Assembly: GCA_013042765.1 (NCBI GenBank)
Contig: JABDPP010000185.1
Location: forward strand, 1-9,347
DNA length: 9,347 bases
Direction: 5' to 3'
From: Litoreibacter sp.
GTDB taxonomy: Bacteria > Pseudomonadota > Alphaproteobacteria > Rhodobacterales > Rhodobacteraceae
The position numbers and the translations under genes were made by a program. The notes beneath the pieces are model-generated. The model was not told the DNA's origin. It saw nothing but the letters and a program-made list of their open reading frames with translations, and did no database searches. Each line of letters starts with the position of its first letter. Position 1 is the first letter of the stretch. This document shows, in pieces, positions 6,346 through 9,347 of the stretch.

Positions 6346-7020
6346 ATGAACGAGATCAAACATCATCTGACCGACAAGATCCTGCTTGGATACGCTGCCG
6401 GTACACTGCCCGAGGCCTTCAGCCTCGTGGTCGCAACGCATATCTCAATGTGCGATGAATGCCGGGCGCGCCTTGGTGCGTTCGATGCGATCGGCGGCAC
6501 CTTGCTGGAAAGCAGCGACGACCTAATGGATGGCAACATGCCCGCGGTGGATTTCGATGCTACCCTGGAACGGATCGAGGCCGGTTCCGGAGACGAAGAG
6601 GCTGAAAAAAGCGCTCCGATCGAGGCTCCTGAATCCGCGTCAACCTTGCCTGTGGCGCTACAGAATTACATCGGCGGCGATCTGGACGCGGTGAAATGGC
6701 GTCCGGTCGGCATGGGCGTGCGCCAGGCGATCCTGAAGACATCTCGCAGCGCCTCTGTTCGATTGCTGCATATTCCGGCCGGCACGGCCGTTCCCGATCA
6801 CGGCCATCATGGCACCGAGATGACCATCGTCCTGCAGGGCGCGTTCCGCGACGAGTTCGACCGGTTCGGCCCCGGCGACGTGGAGATCGCGACCGAAGAT
6901 CTGGAACACACACCCGTTGCCGAAGAGGGCGTGGATTGCATCTGCCTCGCGGCCACGGATGCGCCGCTGAAATTCAACGGCCTGCTGCAGCGTATCGCGC
7001 AGCCCTTCCTGAAAATCTGA
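6346..7020 (+). CDS. chrR: ChrR, cupin-type zinc-binding anti-sigma factor for RpoE
   Basis: 224 residues in two domains. The N-terminal anti-sigma domain contains the zinc ligands His7, His32, Cys36 and Cys39, in the run THISMCDECRARLG. The C-terminal cupin holds the second metal site His152, His154, Glu158 and His188 (in DHGHHGTEMTIVL and LEHTPV), followed by Cys198 and Cys200 (DCICLA). The spacings between ligands within each domain match those of R. sphaeroides ChrR as I remember them (H6/H31/C35/C38 and H141/H143/E147/H177). The acidic interdomain linker is about ten residues longer. ChrR sequesters RpoE through the first domain, and the cupin is required to release it in response to singlet oxygen. 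ATG 6346 gives an N terminus like known ChrR (MNEIKHHL). A GTG at 6337 overlapping the rpoE stop is the alternative. It is cotranscribed with rpoE. Confidence 0.95.
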   Translation: MNEIKHHLTDKILLGYAAGTLPEAFSLVVATHISMCDECRARLGAFDAIGGTLLESSDDLMDGNMPAVDFDATLERIEAGSGDEEAEKSAPIEAPESASTLPVALQNYIGGDLDAVKWRPVGMGVRQAILKTSRSASVRLLHIPAGTAVPDHGHHGTEMTIVLQGAFRDEFDRFGPGDVEIATEDLEHTPVAEEGVDCICLAATDAPLKFNGLLQRIAQPFLKI

Positions 7021-7028
7021 TACTGATT

Positions 7029-7057
7029 TGAGGCCCGCCCCGCGCGGGCCTCAGCTT
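7029..7057 (+). terminator. Intrinsic terminator after chrR, overlapping the rmuC stop
   Basis: TGAGGCCCGC (7029-7038) and GCGGGCCTCA (7044-7053) form a perfect 10-bp GC-rich stem with a 5-base loop. The plus strand continues GCTTTTG, a short U-run. It begins 8 bases after the chrR stop. The right arm contains the rmuC stop codon (7051-7053, minus strand), so the hairpin also ends the convergent transcript. It lacks a U-tract on that strand. Confidence 0.75.
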
Positions 7058-8271
7058 TTGCCGAGCGGGACGATATTGCTTTCGTCTTCCGGCGCAATTT
7101 CCTCGAAATCGAAATTGTCCAGCTTGCGGGCGCGTTTGCCCGCCTTGTCGGCTGAAATCTTGATCTCCTCCACATCGCGCGCCGCCTGTCCGAAATGCCG
7201 GTCGAGATTGTCGACGCGCGTGCCGAGCCGGTCCACATCCTTCGACAAAAGTCCCAGCTCGCGGCGGATCGCCCCGGCCTGTTCGCGCATGCGGGCGTCC
7301 TTGAGGATCGCACGCATCGTGTTGAGCGTCGCCATGCAGGTGGTGGGCGAGACAATCCAGACCCGCGCCGCGAAACCTTCGCGCACCACTTCGGGCAGGC
7401 GGGCGTGCAGTTCGGCATAGACCGCCTCCGACGGCAGGAACATGAGCGCGCCATCCGCGGTTTCCCCGTCGATCAGGTAGCGTTCCGAGATGGCCTTGAT
7501 ATGGGCCCGCACAGCCGTCTTAAGGTTAGTCAGCGCCCGCATCGTCGCCTCTTTGGTGTCGGCGGCGACCAATGCCTCGTAGGCCTCAAGCGGGAATTTC
7601 GCGTCGATCACGATCGGGCCCGGCGGGTTGGGCAGGTGGATCAGGCAATCGGCCCGCTTGCCGTTCGAAAGTGTCGCCTGGAACGTGTAGCTGTCGGCTG
7701 GCAGCGCCTTGGAGACGATATCGTTGAGCTGGATTTCCCCGAAAGCGCCGCGGGTCTGCTTGTTGGACAGGATGTCCTGAAGGCTGAGCACGTCGCCGGA
7801 CAGCTTCTCGATATTGGTCTGGGCCTTGTCGATCGTGGCCAGCCGCTCCTGCAGCTGGGTCAGGGATTTGGTGGTCTTTTCACTGGAGCCATGAAGGGTG
7901 TCGTTCATCCGTTCCTGCAGATCGGAGAGCGAGCGCGCGGACTTCACCGCGTTCTCATGCAGACGATCGGCCATCTGGCGCTGCACCTCGGCCAGGCGCA
8001 CCTCCATTGTCTGGATCGTCATGGTCTGGGATTTCGAGACCGACTCGAGACCACCGGTCAGTTGCGCCTGCCCCTGTCCGAGGCCCTGAACCGTCTGGCT
8101 GAGTTGAGAGATCTGCTGCATCAGAGGCTCGGCGGCGCGGGCGGAGCGGCCCGAGGCGCGCACAGCGAGCACCAGAAGCACCAGCACCAGCGCGAGGATC
8201 CCGGCCCCGACAAGCGCCAGGATCACGAGCGGGTCGCCCAAATTGAAACTCTGTCCAGCAATCTCGATCAT
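7051..8271 (-). CDS. rmuC: DNA recombination protein RmuC
   Basis: 406 residues. An N-terminal transmembrane helix spans about 15-37 ([20 protein letters not shown]). A long Gln/Glu/Lys-rich helical stretch with coiled-coil character covers about 45-165. The RmuC domain then holds GAFGEIQL (175-182), RADCLIHLP (206-214), [12 protein letters not shown] (221-232) and [13 protein letters not shown] (305-317). The Asp208 ... Asp223-x-Lys225 arrangement is compatible with the PD-(D/E)xK nuclease-like fold attributed to the family. In E. coli rmuC affects rearrangements at short inverted repeats. The mechanism is poorly known. Its ATG overlaps the mutL stop as ATGA (8268-8271), so the two repair genes are translationally coupled. 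The last residues lie inside the shared terminator with chrR. Confidence 0.93.
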   Translation of the reverse strand: MIEIAGQSFNLGDPLVILALVGAGILALVLVLLVLAVRASGRSARAAEPLMQQISQLSQTVQGLGQGQAQLTGGLESVSKSQTMTIQTMEVRLAEVQRQMADRLHENAVKSARSLSDLQERMNDTLHGSSEKTTKSLTQLQERLATIDKAQTNIEKLSGDVLSLQDILSNKQTRGAFGEIQLNDIVSKALPADSYTFQATLSNGKRADCLIHLPNPPGPIVIDAKFPLEAYEALVAADTKEATMRALTNLKTAVRAHIKAISERYLIDGETADGALMFLPSEAVYAELHARLPEVVREGFAARVWIVSPTTCMATLNTMRAILKDARMREQAGAIRRELGLLSKDVDRLGTRVDNLDRHFGQAARDVEEIKISADKAGKRARKLDNFDFEEIAPEDESNIVPLGKS

Positions 8272-9347
8272 GTGCGTCCGAACAGCCTTTCGATATCAGC
8301 AAGCTTGAGTTCCACGTAGGTGGGGCGGCCATGGTTGCACTGGCCGGAATGGGGCGTGGCTTCCATCTCCCGCAAGAGCGCGTTCATCTCGTCGGCCTGC
8401 ATACGCCGACCCGAGCGGATCGAGCCGTGGCAGGCCACACGGCTGAGCACCGCTTCGATCTTGTCGGCCACCATCCGGGTCTGGCCGAGGTCATCGAGCT
8501 CATCGAGGATGTCGCGCACCATCGCGCCGGCATCCACTTCGCCGAGGATCGCGGGGGTTTCCCGCACCGCAACGGCGCCTGCCCCGAAAGGTTCGAGCAC
8601 AAGGCCCAGCCTCGCCAGCGTGTCGGCCTGTTCCAGCAGGCGCGCGGCATCGCCTTCGGAAAGCTCAACGATCTCGGGGATCAGGAGCGCTTGTGCTGCG
8701 ACGCCGTTCTCCGCCATCTGGCGCTTCAGCTTTTCATAGACAAGACGCTCGTGGGCGGCGTGCTGGTCGACAATCACCATACCGTCTGCGGTCTGCGCGA
8801 TGATATAGTTCTCATGGACCTGCGCGCGGGCCGCACCCAGCGGCGTGGCGAGGTCTTCCTCTCTCTGTTCGATCACCGGCTCGACCCGGGCCGCGACGGG
8901 GGAAAACTCCACTGCCGTTTCAGCAAAGCCGGGGCTTTGCAGCGGGGCCTGAGCAGCATGGGCGGCGCTGAGTACAGCTTGTGATGGGATCGGGGCCGGG
9001 CCGCGTGAGGCAGGATCCATCTGGTAGCTGCGCGGACCAGTGGGTTCAGGCCGGAAGGCCCCGAGTGTGGCGCCTGCCACCGTGGTCGAGGCACGGTGCC
9101 CGGCTTCGGCAAGGGCATGGCGGAGAGCGGAGACAATCAGCCCTCGCGCCATCCCCGGATCGCGGAAGCGGACCTCGGCCTTGGCGGGGTGAACGTTCAC
9201 GTCGACCAGCGTCGGGCCGCATTCGAGAAACAGCGCGCAAGCGGGGTGCCGGTCGCGGCTGAGAAAATCGGAATAGGCCCCGCGCAGCGCACCGACGAGC
9301 AGCTTGTCGCGCACCGGTCGTCCGTTGACGAAAAGGAACTGCGCCAC
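8268..9347 (-). CDS. mutL: DNA mismatch repair protein MutL, C-terminal 359 residues (5' end outside window)
   Basis: The frame is open to the right edge, so the N-terminal ATPase (Bergerat) motifs are not visible. The first residues in view are the end of the ATPase/transducer domain: FVNGRPVRD (visible residues 6-14) and [14 protein letters not shown] (48-61). A Pro/Ala-rich linker spans about 85-170. The C-terminal dimerisation domain starts near 175. It carries [12 protein letters not shown] (194-205), which fits the metal-binding endonuclease motif DQHA-x2-E-x4-E of nicking MutL proteins. It also has [12 protein letters not shown] (305-316) and [13 protein letters not shown] (335-347). 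This fits a MutL of the kind found in bacteria without MutH, where MutL itself nicks the strand. It is coupled to rmuC by an ATGA overlap. The leftmost visible codon is GTG (Val) within the gene, not a start. Confidence 0.95.
   Translation of the reverse strand: MAQFLFVNGRPVRDKLLVGALRGAYSDFLSRDRHPACALFLECGPTLVDVNVHPAKAEVRFRDPGMARGLIVSALRHALAEAGHRASTTVAGATLGAFRPEPTGPRSYQMDPASRGPAPIPSQAVLSAAHAAQAPLQSPGFAETAVEFSPVAARVEPVIEQREEDLATPLGAARAQVHENYIIAQTADGMVIVDQHAAHERLVYEKLKRQMAENGVAAQALLIPEIVELSEGDAARLLEQADTLARLGLVLEPFGAGAVAVRETPAILGEVDAGAMVRDILDELDDLGQTRMVADKIEAVLSRVACHGSIRSGRRMQADEMNALLREMEATPHSGQCNHGRPTYVELKLADIERLFGRT

Noticed and set aside
7195..8319. Long plus-strand open frame (374 codons) opposite rmuC
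   Set aside because: Antisense shadow of a clearly recognisable RmuC gene. It would also run through the mutL-rmuC junction.
1..9347. Mobile elements, CRISPR repeats, tRNA or rRNA genes, phage or toxin-antitoxin genes
   Set aside because: I looked for repeat arrays, transposase motifs, terminal inverted repeats and RNA gene signatures and found none. The window is almost entirely occupied by ordinary chromosomal genes.

Overview
This GC-rich window reads as the chromosome of an alphaproteobacterium of the Rhodobacteraceae (Rhodobacter/Roseobacter group). The gene families, the tight ATGA-type overlaps and above all an RpoE-ChrR sigma/anti-sigma pair next to a divergent lipid-type operon point there. 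I see no mobile element, tRNA, rRNA or CRISPR array. Gene density is high and no stretch longer than 300 bases lacks a gene.

Layout. Positions 2-562 (+) hold the C-terminal part of a saccharopine dehydrogenase family protein that enters from the left edge. It converges on a small DUF3775 gene (575-892, -). Positions 973-5576 (-) form a compact five-gene operon. In transcription order it encodes an FAD-dependent amine-oxidase-like protein, a DUF1365 protein, a 12-TM MFS transporter of the MelB/GPH type, a DUF3833 protein and a short-chain dehydrogenase. A short divergent control region separates it from an ECF sigma factor gene (rpoE, about 5804-6340, +) and its zinc-binding anti-sigma gene (chrR, 6346-7020, +). 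A stem-loop terminator at 7029-7057 separates chrR from the convergent mutL-rmuC pair (-). mutL runs off the right edge and its stop codon overlaps the rmuC start.

How it works together. In Rhodobacter sphaeroides the homologous RpoE-ChrR pair senses singlet oxygen. ChrR releases RpoE, which then transcribes its own operon and a divergent neighbouring operon. The first two genes of that neighbouring operon (FAD oxidoreductase and DUF1365) are, as I recall the literature, required to turn a methylated unsaturated acyl chain into a furan fatty acid. The window shows the same arrangement. ChrR keeps all the zinc-finger and cupin metal ligands. The intergenic region holds two divergent promoter candidates, TGATCC-N18-TAGA towards rpoE and TAATCC-N18-TATT towards the operon. 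The best reading is a singlet-oxygen response locus that remodels membrane lipids. The roles of the MFS, DUF3833 and SDR members are unknown to me, and the methyltransferase that would begin the furan pathway is not in the window.

Several gene starts were moved inward from the longest open frame, using Shine-Dalgarno spacing, stop/start overlaps, family length and predicted transcription starts. The reasons are given in each entry.
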